Source: Heterostelium multicystogenum
Taxonomy: Eukaryota > Evosea > Eumycetozoa > Acytosteliales > Acytosteliaceae
Length of the DNA: 56,707 bases
Direction: 5' to 3'
NCBI GenBank assembly: GCA_003667245.1
Contig: RCNN01000098.1
Location: forward strand, 1 to 56,707
Part shown: positions 1-12,171 of the stretch, piece by piece
Layout of the letters: the number at the start of each line of letters is the position of its first letter
Position numbering within the stretch: the stretch's first letter is position 1
Position numbers and translations under genes: made by a program
Notes under the pieces: generated by a model
Seen by the model: the letters and a program-made list of their open reading frames with translations, nothing else
The model's database searches: none
Told to the model about the DNA's origin: nothing

Positions 1-67
1 AGGACCAGCTCTAACAACATCAACAGCGAACTGCGGGCCACCGGCTTCGTGCACAATGGTGTTGTGA
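1..67 (+). CDS. ybeD: DUF493 family protein YbeD, C-terminal end
   Basis: Only the last ~21 codons are in the window. The reading ends in ELRATGFVH and, after one extra A in the AA at 55-56, MVL and a TGA at 65-67. This matches the usual ELRATGxVHMVL ending of the Pseudomonas DUF493 (YbeD) family, a small regulatory-type protein of unknown exact role. The TGA overlaps the ATG of lipB, the normal ybeD-lipB arrangement, which supports the assignment despite the short length. Confidence 0.7.
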   Translation, partial: GPALTTSTANCGPPASCTMVL

Positions 68-716
68 TGTCACAGACCCTGGGCTTTCGCGAGCTCGGCC
101 AAATGGCATACGAGCCGGTGTGGGCACGCCATGCAGCGGTTCACCAACGAGCGCGGCACCGAAGCCCCGGATGAAATCTGGCTGGTGGAACACCCGCCGG
201 TTTTCACCCAGGGCCAGGCCGGCAAGGCCGAGCATTTGCTGCTGCCGGGAGAAATCCCGGTGGTGCAGTCGTACCGCGGCGGGCAGGTGACTTACCATGG
301 CCCAAGGTTGGTGGCCTTATCTGTTGCTGGACGTGCGCAGGCTGGGTTTTGGCGTACGTGAGCTGGTCAGTCGCATGGAGTCATGCCTGATCGAGCTTGC
401 TTGCCAGCTACGGTGTGACCGCGGCGGCCAAAGCCGGATGCTCCGGGGGTTTATGTTGATGGCGCGAAAATCGCCTCCCTGGGCTTGCGAATTCGCCACG
501 GTTGTTCCTTTCATGGCCTGGCCTTGAATGTGGACATGGACCTGGCGCCGTTTCGACGGATCAATCCCTGCGGCTACGCCGGTTTGGCGATGACCCAGTT
601 GAGCGATCACGCAACACCACTAGAATTTGCCGAGGTAAGTGCCCGGCTGCGCGCGCAGCTCGTCAAAACACCTCGACTATGCTGAGCAGACGACCCTAAC
701 GGGCGGAATCGACTGA
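67..716 (+). CDS. lipB: Octanoyltransferase LipB (frameshifted in this sequence)
   Basis: LipB moves octanoyl groups from acyl carrier protein to lipoyl domains, the first step of lipoate synthesis. The ATG at 67 overlaps the ybeD stop and is followed by [11 protein letters not shown]. Family motifs are present across frames: [25 protein letters not shown], and the active-site Lys and Cys in [19 protein letters not shown]. Length (~216 codons) is normal. About six single-base frame breaks fall between 91 and 670; for example TGGGCACGCC at 91 has one G too many for the expected W-H-A. lipA follows two bases after the stop, so the pair is an operon. Breaks in an essential-pathway gene point to sequence error rather than decay. 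Confidence 0.9.
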
Positions 717-718
717 TT

Positions 719-1745
719 ATGACTACTGATGCAGTGCAAACCATGATCCCGACGCTGGATGTTACCGAGCGTCCGGCCCCGCGTGCCAAGGTAGAAGCCG
801 GCGTCAAGCTGCGCGGCGCCGAGAAGGTTGCACGCATCCCGGTGAAGATCATTCCGACCACCGAACTGCCGAAAAAGCCTGACTGGATTCGCGTGCGTAT
901 CCCGGTTTCGCCGGAAGTCGACCGCATCAAGGCCCTGCTGCGCAAACACAAGCTGCACAGCGCGTGTGCGAAGAGGCGTCCTGCCCGAACCTGGGCGAGT
1001 GCTTCTCCGGTGGCACCGCGACCTTCATGATCATGGGTGACATCTGCACCCGTCGTTGCCCGTTCTGCGACGTTGGCCACGGCCGGCCGAAGCCACTGGA
1101 CGTCAACGAGCCGGAAAGCCTGGCCATCGCCATCGCCGACCTGAAACTCAAGTATGTCGTGATTACTTCGGTAGACCGCGACGACCTGCGTGACGGCGGT
1201 GCCCAGCACTTTGCCGACTGCATCCGCGAGATCCGCAAGCTGTCGCCGAACGTGATGCTCGAGAACCCTGGTGCCGGACTACCGTGGCCGTAATGGACGT
1301 GGCGCTGGAAAATCACTGCCGCCGAGCCGCCGGATGTGTTCAACCACCAACCTGGAAACCGTACCGCGCCTGTACAAGGCTGCGCGTCCGGGTTCGGACT
1401 ACCAGTGGTCGCTGACCCTGCTGCAGAAATTCAAGCAGATGATGCCGCACATTCCGACCAAATCCGGCCTGATGCTGGGCCTGGGCGAAACCGACGAAGA
1501 AGTCATCGAAGTCATGAAGCGCATGCGCGAACACGACATCGACATGCTGACCCTCGGCCAGTACCTGCAGCCGTCCCGCAGCCACTTGCCGGTACAGCGC
1601 TTCGTGCACCCGGATGTGTTCGCCTGGTTTGCCGAAGAAGGCTACAAGATGGGCTTCAAGAACGTCGCTTCCGGCCCGCTGGTACGTTCCTCGTACCACG
1701 CCCGACGAGCAGGCGAAACTGGTCAAGGCCAGCCTGGTGTCCTGA
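719..1745 (+). CDS. lipA: Lipoyl synthase LipA (frameshifted in this sequence)
   Basis: Radical SAM enzyme that inserts two sulfurs into protein-bound octanoyl chains to make lipoyl groups. Both iron-sulfur cluster motifs are visible: [12 protein letters not shown] (auxiliary cluster) and CTRRCPFCD (CxxxCxxC radical SAM cluster), followed by the SGL/GLGET region and the C-terminal [11 protein letters not shown] motif. Start [13 protein letters not shown] is two bases after lipB. About six breaks occur near 966, 1270, 1293, 1309, 1348 and 1702, and every one that can be judged is an inserted base, such as CGTAATGG for CGTATGG. Apart from these the protein has full family length. Confidence 0.93.
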
Positions 1746-1773
1746 TACGCGGAACGCCGGACACTGCAGGACC

Positions 1774-1900
1774 CATGTGGGAGCCGGCTTTGAGTGGGAG
1801 CGGGCTTGTTCGCGAATGCGTTGGATCAGTTGACCTGTCCGGTGACTGACTGACCGTCTTCGCGAGCAAGCCCGCTCCCACCCAGGCCCGCTCCCACATT
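1774..1900 (+). repeat. REP/BIME palindromic repeats
   Basis: Inverted pair of the Pseudomonas REP unit: GTGGGAGCGGGCTTGTTCGCG on the left arm and CGCGAGCAAGCCCGCTCCCAC on the right, with extra partial units (GTGGGAGCCGGC, GCCCGCTCCCAC) at the edges. It lies between lipA and the LD-carboxypeptidase gene. Confidence 0.9.
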
Positions 1901-1979
1901 TGCTACTGACTCTTCCTCTTCTGTTTGCAACCATTGCTGTTTAGAGTGCCTTGGGCAATCCACACGAGGAGAACCATGG

Positions 1980-2920
1980 ATGACGACTCAATTGACCACT
2001 TGTGCGGTACCTGCGCTGCGCGCCGAAGGCGTGATCGGGCTGATTGCCCCTGCCGGGCCGGCCGAGCTGGATATCGACACGGCCACGCCAATGGATGCGC
2101 GCCCGGGGCTACACACTGCGGATCTTTCCGGGCGTGAGAGCCAGCGTGATGGCTATCTTGGCCGGCAGTGATGAGGTACGCCTTGATGACCTGCACGCGG
2201 CGTTCGCCGACTCGACCATCGACGCGATTTTCTGCCTGCGCGGCGGCTACGGCACGCCACGCCTGCTGGACCGCCTGGACTTTGACCTGCTGCGGGCCAA
2301 CCCCAAAGCCATTCGTAGGCTACAGCGATATCACCGCCCTGCACCTGGCGATCAACCGGTATGCCGGTTTCGTCACCTTCCATGGTCCGATGTTCAACGC
2401 TGACCTGTTAGGTGAAAAAGCAACAGCCTACCGAGTCGTCGCTGTTCAGCATGCTGCGTGGGCAAGTGAAACCGGTAGCCAGCTGGCTCACCCGGTGGCT
2501 TACCCTTTGACCACCGTCGAGCCAGGCATCGCCTGTGGGCGGCTGCTGGGCGGCAATCTATCGATGATCGCAAGCAGTGATGGGCACGGCGTACGAGATT
2601 GATGCCGAGGGCATCATTCTGTTTATCGAAGATGTGAACGAGCCGTTGTACCGCATTGACCGGTTGCTCACCCATTTGCGCCTGGCGGGCAAGCTGGCCC
2701 AGGTGGCGGGCGTGGTGGTGGGGATGTGGCTGGGGTTGATAGCCTTGCGCTTGAGCGCTTGCTGAAGCAGACCTTCGGGCCGTTGTGCATTCCTGTGCTA
2801 TCCGGCTGGCGCAGCGGGCACTGCAACCCGAACCTGACCTTGCCGTTGGGCGCCAGGGTGCGGCTGGATGCGGGGGAGAAGCGGTTGGTGTTGGAGCAGG
2901 ATGTGGTGTTTAAGGCCTGA
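1980..2920 (+). CDS. ldcA: LD-carboxypeptidase, peptidase S66 family (frameshifted)
   Basis: Muramoyltetrapeptide carboxypeptidase: removes the terminal D-Ala from tetrapeptides in murein recycling. Recognised from VIGLIAPAGPAELD, the nucleophile-Ser strand FCLRGGYGTPRLLDRLDFD, GYSDITALHLAI, TFHGPMF, GGNLSMIAS and the catalytic region LFIEDVNEPLYRIDRLLTHLR, in family order. The start MTTQLTTC at 1980 has AGGAG upstream; an apparent ATGGATG doubling at 1976-1982 probably reflects an inserted base. About six breaks (near 2090, 2140, 2315, 2425, 2575, 2725). Length ~312 codons is usual. The gene stands alone between two REP clusters. Confidence 0.85.
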
Positions 2921-2944
2921 ACTTTGTAGCGCCGATAAAGGCCT

Positions 2945-3034
2945 CTTCGCGAGCAAGTCCGCTCCCACATTTCGATCGCGTTCCTTCAGGAAGTGCACGG
3001 TCAAAATGTGGGAGCGGGCTTGCTCGCGAATGCG
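2945..3034 (+). repeat. REP inverted pair
   Basis: CGCGAGCAAGTCCGCTCCCACAT followed by ATGTGGGAGCGGGCTTGCTCGCG. The two units face the opposite way to those in most other pairs here. It lies between convergent ldcA and mltB, where it could act as a shared mRNA end. Confidence 0.85.
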
Positions 3035-3053
3035 GTAGCAGCCATACGCCGAT

Positions 3054-4381
3054 CTATCGGCTTTGCAGCGACTCCAGCAACTTCACCGTCGGATACCCAT
3101 CCGCCGGCCAGCCCAGGGACTGCTGCGCGGCACGAATCGCCTTGCGGGTATTCGCACCGATGATCCCGTCCGGGTTGCCCGCGTCGTAACCATTGGCACT
3201 GAGCACCGTCTGCAAGTCAATTCGCTGCGAGCGAGTCAACGGCAGTTCATCTTTCGGCCAGCTCCCACGAATCAAGCCACCGCCCCCGAAGCGTTCCGAC
3301 AACAAGCCAACTGCCAACGCGTAGGACGACGAGTTGTTGTACTTGAGGATCGCGCGGAAGTTATCCAGCACCAGGAACGCCGGGCCACGATAGCCGGCCG
3401 GCAGCAACAGGGCGGCGGAAAGCTGGTCGACGTTGGCCGGGACACTGGCGCCCGGCGGCACCTGGATTCCCAGTTTCAACCACTCGCCAACGGTCTTGCG
3501 TACGCTGCCATCGGCCAGGGCGTAATCAAAATTCAACGGCAGTTGCTGCACCTCGAAGCCCCAGGGCTGGCCTTTTCTGCCAGCCGGAGCTTTGCAGGTA
3601 GTGCGCGGTGGAGGCGAGGGCGTCGGCCGGGCTGTTCCAGATATCGCGGCGGCCGTCACCGTCGAAGTCTACGGCGTGGGTGTTATAGGTGGTCGGGATG
3701 AACTGGGTCTGGCCCATGGCCCCGGCCCAGGAGCCTTTCATCTGGTCGGCGGCGATATCGCCATGCTGGATGATTTGCAGCGCCGCCAGCAGCTGCGCCT
3801 GGGCGAAGGCCGGGCGACGGCCTTCATAGGCCAGGGTCGCCAGTGAGCGGATCACCGAGTTGTTGCCCTGGAATTGGCCGAAGTTACTCTCCATGCCCCA
3901 CACCGAGACCAGCGCCTGGCGGTCGACGCCGTAACGGTCCTCAATGCGTTGCAGAATGTCGGCATACTTCACCAGCAGCGACTGGCCATTGCGCACCCGC
4001 AGCGGCGACAGCGCGCCATCGAGGTATTCCCATACCGGCCGGGAGAACTCCGGCTGGCTGCGGTCGGCGCGGATCACCGCCATGTCGGGTACGACATTGG
4101 CAAAGGCCGTATCGAAAACCTGTGGCGTGATACCGGCCTTCAAGGCTTCCACGCGAAACCCCGCCTGCCATTCGGCAAAGGTCTGGGTCGGCTGGATATC
4201 AAGATTGTCTGCCACCAGTGGCGCAACGACGGCAGGCGCAGCTACCGGTGCAGTCTGGAGCGGGGGCAGGGGTTGGGCATCGGCAGCGGTGGGTTTTTTC
4301 CGCGCAGGCGACTAACAGAATGAGGCTGGAGGCAGCGATCAGTTGGCGAAGGTGCCAACGACGGGAAAGACTAGAGGGCAT
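3054..4381 (-). CDS. mltB: Lytic murein transglycosylase, MltB type, with peptidoglycan-binding domain
   Basis: Cleaves glycan strands of peptidoglycan to 1,6-anhydromuropeptides. The start at 4381 gives a lipoprotein signal ending LILLVAC, so it should sit in the outer membrane. The SLT_2 domain shows the catalytic Glu in SVWGMESNFGQFQG and the family stretches SWAGAMGQTQFIPTTY and NSPADALASTAHYL. The last ~60 residues are a peptidoglycan-binding repeat (LQTVLSANGYDAG...DGIIGANTRKAI). Breaks near 3578 and in the low-complexity Pro/Ala linker at about 4215-4290. The domain layout is closest to the SltB/MltB group that carries a C-terminal PG_binding_1; the exact paralogue name is uncertain. 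Confidence 0.87.
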
Positions 4382-4442
4382 GCACAGGTCCAGGGAATAC
4401 GAATCAGGTACAGACCTTATCATGCCGGAGGGGCGCTTGCCT

Positions 4443-4607
4443 TCAGGCAGCCAGAAAGTAAGAAGCCTCCCAGCTATTAGACTGGAAGGCTTCGCGGCGG
4501 TAGCTGCCTTTGCCTTTGCCGGCTCGTTCCTGGCGACTGCGGAACAACGGCTGGGCGATGATGGATTTGGCCTTGTTGGGGCCATGCTTGGATGGCTTTT
4601 TGCTCAT
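4443..4607 (-). CDS. arfA: Alternative ribosome-rescue factor ArfA
   Basis: Small basic protein of 54 residues, MSKKPSKHGPNKAKS...ASYFLAA. ArfA rescues ribosomes stalled on mRNAs without stop codons by recruiting RF2 when tmRNA fails. The conserved core is visible: HGPNKAKS, then PLFRSRQERAGKGKGSYRRE. The gene lies between holA and mltB on the same strand. A strong hairpin lies inside its 3' end (4462-4493), upstream of the stop, as in other arfA genes that are made from truncated mRNA. No frame break. Confidence 0.93.
   Translation of the reverse strand: MSKKPSKHGPNKAKSIIAQPLFRSRQERAGKGKGSYRREAFQSNSWEASYFLAA
4462..4493 (-). promoter_or_regulatory. Hairpin inside arfA coding sequence (RNase III site or early terminator)
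   Basis: On the arfA strand GAAGCCTTCCAG pairs with CTGGGAGGCTTC (12 bp, one G-U) around the 8-nt loop TCTAATAG, about 17 nt before the stop codon. In E. coli a hairpin at this place is cut by RNase III and in some relatives it terminates transcription; either way the mRNA lacks a stop and ArfA is made only when tmRNA is short. Here a weak pyrimidine run (TTACTTTCT) follows the stem. The mechanism is inferred by analogy. Confidence 0.75.
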
Positions 4608-4690
4608 ATGGGTACTCTCTGGCAGGTTGATGATGCGGTGCGAATCATCTGCCGAAGTTTGGATTCTGTCCAGCCCAGCGATACGTAGGA

Positions 4691-5729
4691 CTATTCAGCA
4701 GGCAACGCCAAGCGCTGTCCTGACATCAAAAGTGACAAACGACTCAGGCTCATCCACGGCGATCCAGCCGCCTGCCCCTTGATCTGCGCGTCAATGCGCT
4801 GGGCTTCCAGCAGCAATTGCGCCCAGCGTTGCGCCGAGTGCCGTTGCAGGGCTTTGCTGATCAGTGGTTTGCGCTTGTCCCATACCGGTGGCCGCGCCTG
4901 GCTGAAGGCCTTGTCCAGTGGGATGCCCTGGCTGTACTGCAGGGCAATATTGGCCAGCAGCCGTAATTCTCGCGCCAGGGCCCAGAGAATCACCGGCGGC
5001 TCGACGCCTTCGCCGCGCAGCCCTTCGAGCATGCGCAGGGCGTGGGCGGGTTCGCCGTTGAGGATCGCATCCACCAGGCCAAATACGTCAAAGCGCGCGC
5101 TGTCCGCCACGGCACCTTGTACGGTTTCGACGGTGATCTGGCCACCCTCGGCCATCAGCTTGAGCTTTTCGATTTCCTGGGCGGCGGCCAGCAGGTTGCC
5201 TTCCACCCGCGCCGCGATCAGCTCCACCGCATCCTGGCTGGCACTCAGCCCGGATTGCGACAGGCGCTGACGAATCCACTGCGGCAGTTGGCTGCTGTCC
5301 ACCGGCCAGAATCTGTATGAACTGAGTCTGGCCACCTTCCACCAGCGCCTTGCCCCACTTGGTTTTCTGCGCACTGCCATCAAGCTTGGGCAGGCTGATC
5401 AGCAGCAGCGTGTCTTCGGCAGGGCGTGCGCAGTATTCCATCAAAGCCGCCGCGCCTTTGTCGCCGGGCTTGCCCGAAGGCAGGCGCAGTTCCAGCAGGC
5501 GTTTTTCGGCGAACAGCGACATGCTCGCCCCGGCTTGCAGCAGCGTACCCCAGTCGAAACTGGCGTCGGCGCTGAATACCTGGCGTTCATCGAAGCCCTG
5601 TTGGCGGGCGGCGGTGCGAATTGCGTCCGCAGCCTCCTGGCACAGCAGCGGGTCATCACCGCTGACGATGTAGACGGGCGCAAGGCTGCCTTGCAGGTGC
5701 TTGGCGAGTTGGGCGGGGGCGAGTTTCAT
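4691..5729 (-). CDS. holA: DNA polymerase III delta subunit HolA
   Basis: Delta subunit of the clamp loader, which opens the beta clamp. MKLAPAQLAKHLQ at the start, then the typical PVYIVSGDDPLLCQEAAD, MSLFAEKRLLELRLPSG and EGNLLAAAQEIEKLKLM segments. Length (~345 codons) fits the family. One break near 5310 splits it into two readable parts; the C-terminal half is clean. It follows lptE and leuS on the same strand, the usual leuS-lptE-holA order. Confidence 0.92.
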
Positions 5730-5768
5730 AGGCAGGGCGAACGGGGCGCCTGGGGCGCCCCGTCTGGC

Positions 5769-6374
5769 TTACTCGACAGGAACTTCGACAGGCGACTGTT
5801 TAGGTTGGCTGTCTTCATACTCTTGCGCCGCTTTCAGCGCATCGGCATCTGCCTTGGCCTTGGCATCCGCGGTTTGCTGCAGCTTATCCAGTTGCTCCGG
5901 CGTGATCAGTTGCAGGCGCAGGACCATGCGCTGCACCAGTTCACGACGCATTTCCTTGCGCACCTGGATGGTTTCGGAGTCCGAACCCACCAGGTTGTTG
6001 CCGTCGTGGCTCACGACTTTCTGTATCTGGATCTTGTCGCCCATCAGCGGCAGGTGGTCATGGCCCTGGATTTCGAAGAAGAGCGTGGTGCTCAGCTCAA
6101 TGTCCGAAGCACGCCCGGCACTGGCATAGCTGAGGTTGCGCTGCTCTTCTTTCTCATCCAGCAGGTTCAGCTTGTAAGCCGCGCCTGAATAGACTTTGAC
6201 GCCACTGTTTTCCAGGACCTGGCGCAGCTGTTGCACGGTCTCGCCGTAGGAGTTGCGGGCGGTGACGTCCAGTTCCTTGATCGCCAGTTCGGTGGTGCCG
6301 GTGCCGCGCAGCTGGAAGCCGCAAGCGCTCAGCAGCACGGCAAGGCCCATAACCAGCAGATTGCGTTTGATCAT
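5769..6374 (-). CDS. lptE: LPS-assembly lipoprotein LptE
   Basis: Outer-membrane lipoprotein that plugs the LptD barrel and helps insert lipopolysaccharide. Lipobox LLSAC at residues ~14-18, followed by the family start GFQLRGTG. 201 residues with a charged Ala/Lys-rich tail (TADAKAKADADALKAAQEYE). Unbroken. It starts 90 bp after leuS and runs on into holA. Confidence 0.93.
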   Translation of the reverse strand: MIKRNLLVMGLAVLLSACGFQLRGTGTTELAIKELDVTARNSYGETVQQLRQVLENSGVKVYSGAAYKLNLLDEKEEQRNLSYASAGRASDIELSTTLFFEIQGHDHLPLMGDKIQIQKVVSHDGNNLVGSDSETIQVRKEMRRELVQRMVLRLQLITPEQLDKLQQTADAKAKADADALKAAQEYEDSQPKQSPVEVPVE

Positions 6375-6464
6375 TTTGATGCTCCCCTTGAAACCATGTG
6401 GGCCTTATCGAGGCCCTGGAGGTTTTGTTCGGCGCCAGGGTTATTCCCTCGGCGCCCGATCCGA

Positions 6465-9311
<2,847 letters not shown>

Positions 9312-9332
9312 TTATCTTCAATGAGGTGAGGG

Positions 9333-9651
9333 ATGGTTGATTCGCAGCGAACTTTAACGAAACCGCAGGTGTACGAAGGACTGATCGACCGTTTGGGTCG
9401 AGCACTGGATGCAGCAAAAACCGCAGGCCGATTGTGTGATGAACGGCCTCTGGAGTTGGAACTGCGTGGCTTGAAGCCAGGCAGAGCTGGACGTGATCAG
9501 GGTGTATCTGGAGTTGAATGAGCATCGCGCGTCCCATGGCATGGCCTCCCCGCCAGCCCAGGAGTTTTCGCGATCGGCCAAGGTGGTATGGCTCAAGGAT
9601 TTTTCGGCCGGTCGCAGCCCGGAAAAACTCCGGTCCGTGCGTTTCAAGTGA
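9333..9651 (+). CDS. Conserved hypothetical protein
   Basis: About 105 residues, MVDSQRTLTKPQVYEGLIDR... to ...SPEKLRSVRFK, with one break near 9475 (GGCAGAG for GCAGAG) that shifts the frame in the middle. No domain recognised; it is a charged, probably cytoplasmic protein of the sort found next to leuS in fluorescent pseudomonads. Coding is supported by consistent GC-rich third positions on both sides of the break. Confidence 0.55.
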
Positions 9652-9754
9652 AGTACCGCGTTAGTGATCTGTAGCCTTCTCAGCGTCTGTTCCTGTAAAG
9701 ATTGTCGCTTAACCCCGTTACACCTTAGGCTTCGGGCATCTTTGGAGATGCCCG

Positions 9755-10516
9755 ATGCCTATTCGCTATTTCATTAAACAATTGTTGTTGCCGCCCGGCA
9801 TCCTGTTGCTGTTGCTGGCCCTTGCCTGGTGGTTTCGTCGCAGCCGACCGCGGCTGGCGGCCGTGTGCTTTGCCCTGGGGTTTGGCGGGATGTTGCTGAT
9901 GAGCCTGCCGGTGGCGGTTCAATGGGGCGCAAAGGCCCTGGAGACCGAGCCGCCTCTGGCCCGTGATGAATGGGCGACCCTGGCGCAGCGGGCTGATGCC
10001 ATCGTGGTGTTGGGCTCGGGGCGTGAGCGCGGGGATCCGGCGTGGGGCTCCGATCAGCCGACGGGTATCGGCCTTGAGCGCCAGCGCTATGCAGCCCGCC
10101 TGGCCAAGGCTTCGGGCTTGCCGGTGCTGACCACCGGCGGCTTGCACTACGGCACACCGCCCAGCGAGGCGGAGTTGATGGCGGTATCGATGCAGGATGA
10201 CTTTGGCGTGAGCGTGCGCTGGAAGGAAGAGCGCAGCCGTACCACGTGGGAAAACGCGCAGATGAGTGCCGAGATTCTGCTGCCGCAGGGGATCAAGCGT
10301 GTGGTGGTCGTGACTCAGGCCTGGCATATGCCGCGCTCGCGCTGGAGCTTCGAAAAGGCCGGGTTCACGGTTGTTCCGGCGCCAGTGGGGTTTCTTGGTT
10401 TGGACAATGCCCGGCCATTGGGGGGCTGGATGCCGGAGTTCAAGTCGGTATGGCAGAGCGGGCAGTTGCTGAATGAGGCGGTGGGGCAGGTGGGTTACCG
10501 GATGTTTTACAGGTAA
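9755..10516 (+). CDS. YdcF/ElyC family membrane protein (DUF218)
   Basis: 253 residues: two N-terminal membrane helices (about 8-25 and 33-53), then a DUF218 domain with ADAIVVLGSG, LPVLTTGGLHYG, RTTWENAQ and VVVVTQAWHMPRS. ElyC and SanA of E. coli, from the same family, affect envelope stability and peptidoglycan precursor use; the exact reaction is unknown. The start ATG at 9755 follows GGAG. Unbroken. Confidence 0.85.
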   Translation: MPIRYFIKQLLLPPGILLLLLALAWWFRRSRPRLAAVCFALGFGGMLLMSLPVAVQWGAKALETEPPLARDEWATLAQRADAIVVLGSGRERGDPAWGSDQPTGIGLERQRYAARLAKASGLPVLTTGGLHYGTPPSEAELMAVSMQDDFGVSVRWKEERSRTTWENAQMSAEILLPQGIKRVVVVTQAWHMPRSRWSFEKAGFTVVPAPVGFLGLDNARPLGGWMPEFKSVWQSGQLLNEAVGQVGYRMFYR

Positions 10517-10529
10517 TACCGCAGGTCAA

Positions 10530-10620
10530 ATGTGGGAGCGGGCTTGCTCGCGAATACAGTGTGTCAGTCACTGGTGCTTTAACTGACAGATCGCATTCGC
10601 GAGCAAGCCCGCTCCCACAT
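10530..10620 (+). repeat. REP inverted pair
   Basis: Two full units, ATGTGGGAGCGGGCTTGCTC at the left and its reverse complement ending at 10620, around a 45-nt spacer. It lies between the converging ydcF-like gene and lnt. Confidence 0.92.
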
Positions 10621-10639
10621 TGTCGTCCGAGTATTTCTT

Positions 10640-12163
10640 TTAAACCGTTTTGGACATCCGGCCCGCCAACAGCGCCCAGCCAAACAGGCCAAGGCACAGG
10701 ATGATCAACGGCCACGAACGCCATTCCAGGTATGGGGTGAGGTTGTGCATCGGCACGACCTCGCCGTAGAGAATCCCGCGTTCAAACTGCGGGATCTGCA
10801 CGGTGATCTGCCCGTACGGGTTGATCAGGCCAGTGACGCCGTTGTTGGTGGCGCGTATCATCCAGCGCCCGGCTTCCAGGGCGCGCATCTGGGCCATCTG
10901 CAAATGTTGCAGCGGGCCGATGGAGCGGCCGAACCAGGTGTCGTTGCTGATGGTCAGCAACAAATCGCTGCGGGCCGACAGGCCGGCGGCGAACTCCGGG
11001 TACACCACTTCATAGCAAATGAACGGCGCAATCTGATAGCCCTTGGCTTGCAGCAAAGCCTGGTCGGACGGCCCGCGGGCGAAGTCCGACATCGGCAGGT
11101 CAAAGAACGCGATCAAGCCGCGCAACATGTCCTGCAGCGGCACGTACTCGCCAAACGGCACCAGCTTCTGCTTCAGGTAGGTGCCGTCGCCTTCGCCCAC
11201 CACCGTGATGCCGTTGAAGAAGCGCTTGTGGTGATGCACTTCCTGGCGGATCGGTACACCGGTGATCAGCGCAGTGTGCCGGTCAGCGGCGAACTTGCCC
11301 ATCATGCCCAGGTAACCCTCCACGGATTCCTTGAGCACCGGCACGGCGGTTTCCGGCCATACCAGCAGGTCGACAGGCTTGGAGCTGAAGCTCATGTCGC
11401 GGTACAGCGCGAGCTGCGCATTGAGCTGCTCCGGGTCCCACTTCATGCTTTGTTCGACGTTGCCCTGGACGGCTGCCACGGTCAGCGGCGCGCCGGCGGG
11501 GGTGGTCCATGCATGATGCTTGAGTGCCAGGCCGATGGCCCATGGCGCCACCAACAACAGCAAGCCGGCACCGATGAACAGGTTGCGCTTAGCCGCCAGC
11601 AGACGCGGCAGGTTGCAGATCAGTGCGGCGGTCAGCGCCAGGGCAAAGGATATCAGCCACATCCCGCCCAGCGGCGCGAGGCCGGTGAGAGGACCGTCGA
11701 GCTGGCTGTAACCGGAATAGAGCCAGGGAAAACCGGTGAGGAACCAGCCGCGAAACGCTTCCTGGCCAACCCACAAGGCCGCGAAGGCCAGGGCATCGGC
11801 CAGTGGCGCTTCGTTGCGGCGCAGCCAGCGCGCCCACAGCCAGGCGGGCAGGGCAAAGAACCAGGCAATGGCCGCCGTAAACGCCAGCATCAGCATGCCC
11901 GCCAGCAGCACCGAAGCGCCGCCGAAGTGGTGAATGCTGTAGTAGATCCAGCTGGTACCGGCGCCAAACAGGCCGAAACCGAAACACCAGCCGCGCCACA
12001 AGGCCTGGCGCGGTGTCAGTTCACGCAATCCCGCATAAAAGAACCCGGCCGCCACCAGCGCAAACGGCCAGAGGTCGAACGGCGCCAGCGCCAGGGTGGT
12101 GATGGCGCCGGCCACCACGGCCAGCAAGTTACCGGGCCAGCCGGGTGCAATCATACGGCGCAT
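10640..12163 (-). CDS. lnt: Apolipoprotein N-acyltransferase Lnt
   Basis: Adds the third acyl chain to the N-terminal Cys of lipoproteins in the inner membrane. The N-terminal half is a run of membrane helices (GNLLAVVAGAITTLALAPFD onward); the C-terminal half is a nitrilase domain with the catalytic Glu in VWPETAVPVL, Lys in LKQKLVPFGEYVP and Cys in PFICYEVVYPE. Start MRRMIAPGWP at 12163. A frame break in corC upstream makes an uninterrupted reading run from corC into lnt; this is an artefact, not a fusion. The lnt-corC-ybeY-phoH-miaB order is the classical one. Confidence 0.95.
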   Translation of the reverse strand: MRRMIAPGWPGNLLAVVAGAITTLALAPFDLWPFALVAAGFFYAGLRELTPRQALWRGWCFGFGLFGAGTSWIYYSIHHFGGASVLLAGMLMLAFTAAIAWFFALPAWLWARWLRRNEAPLADALAFAALWVGQEAFRGWFLTGFPWLYSGYSQLDGPLTGLAPLGGMWLISFALALTAALICNLPRLLAAKRNLFIGAGLLLLVAPWAIGLALKHHAWTTPAGAPLTVAAVQGNVEQSMKWDPEQLNAQLALYRDMSFSSKPVDLLVWPETAVPVLKESVEGYLGMMGKFAADRHTALITGVPIRQEVHHHKRFFNGITVVGEGDGTYLKQKLVPFGEYVPLQDMLRGLIAFFDLPMSDFARGPSDQALLQAKGYQIAPFICYEVVYPEFAAGLSARSDLLLTISNDTWFGRSIGPLQHLQMAQMRALEAGRWMIRATNNGVTGLINPYGQITVQIPQFERGILYGEVVPMHNLTPYLEWRSWPLIILCLGLFGWALLAGRMSKTV

Positions 12164-12171
12164 GTCAGTCC

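Noticed and set aside
1774..1900. REP clusters as a CRISPR array
   Set aside because: Units are inverted pairs, scattered singly over the window, with no regular spacers and no cas genes.
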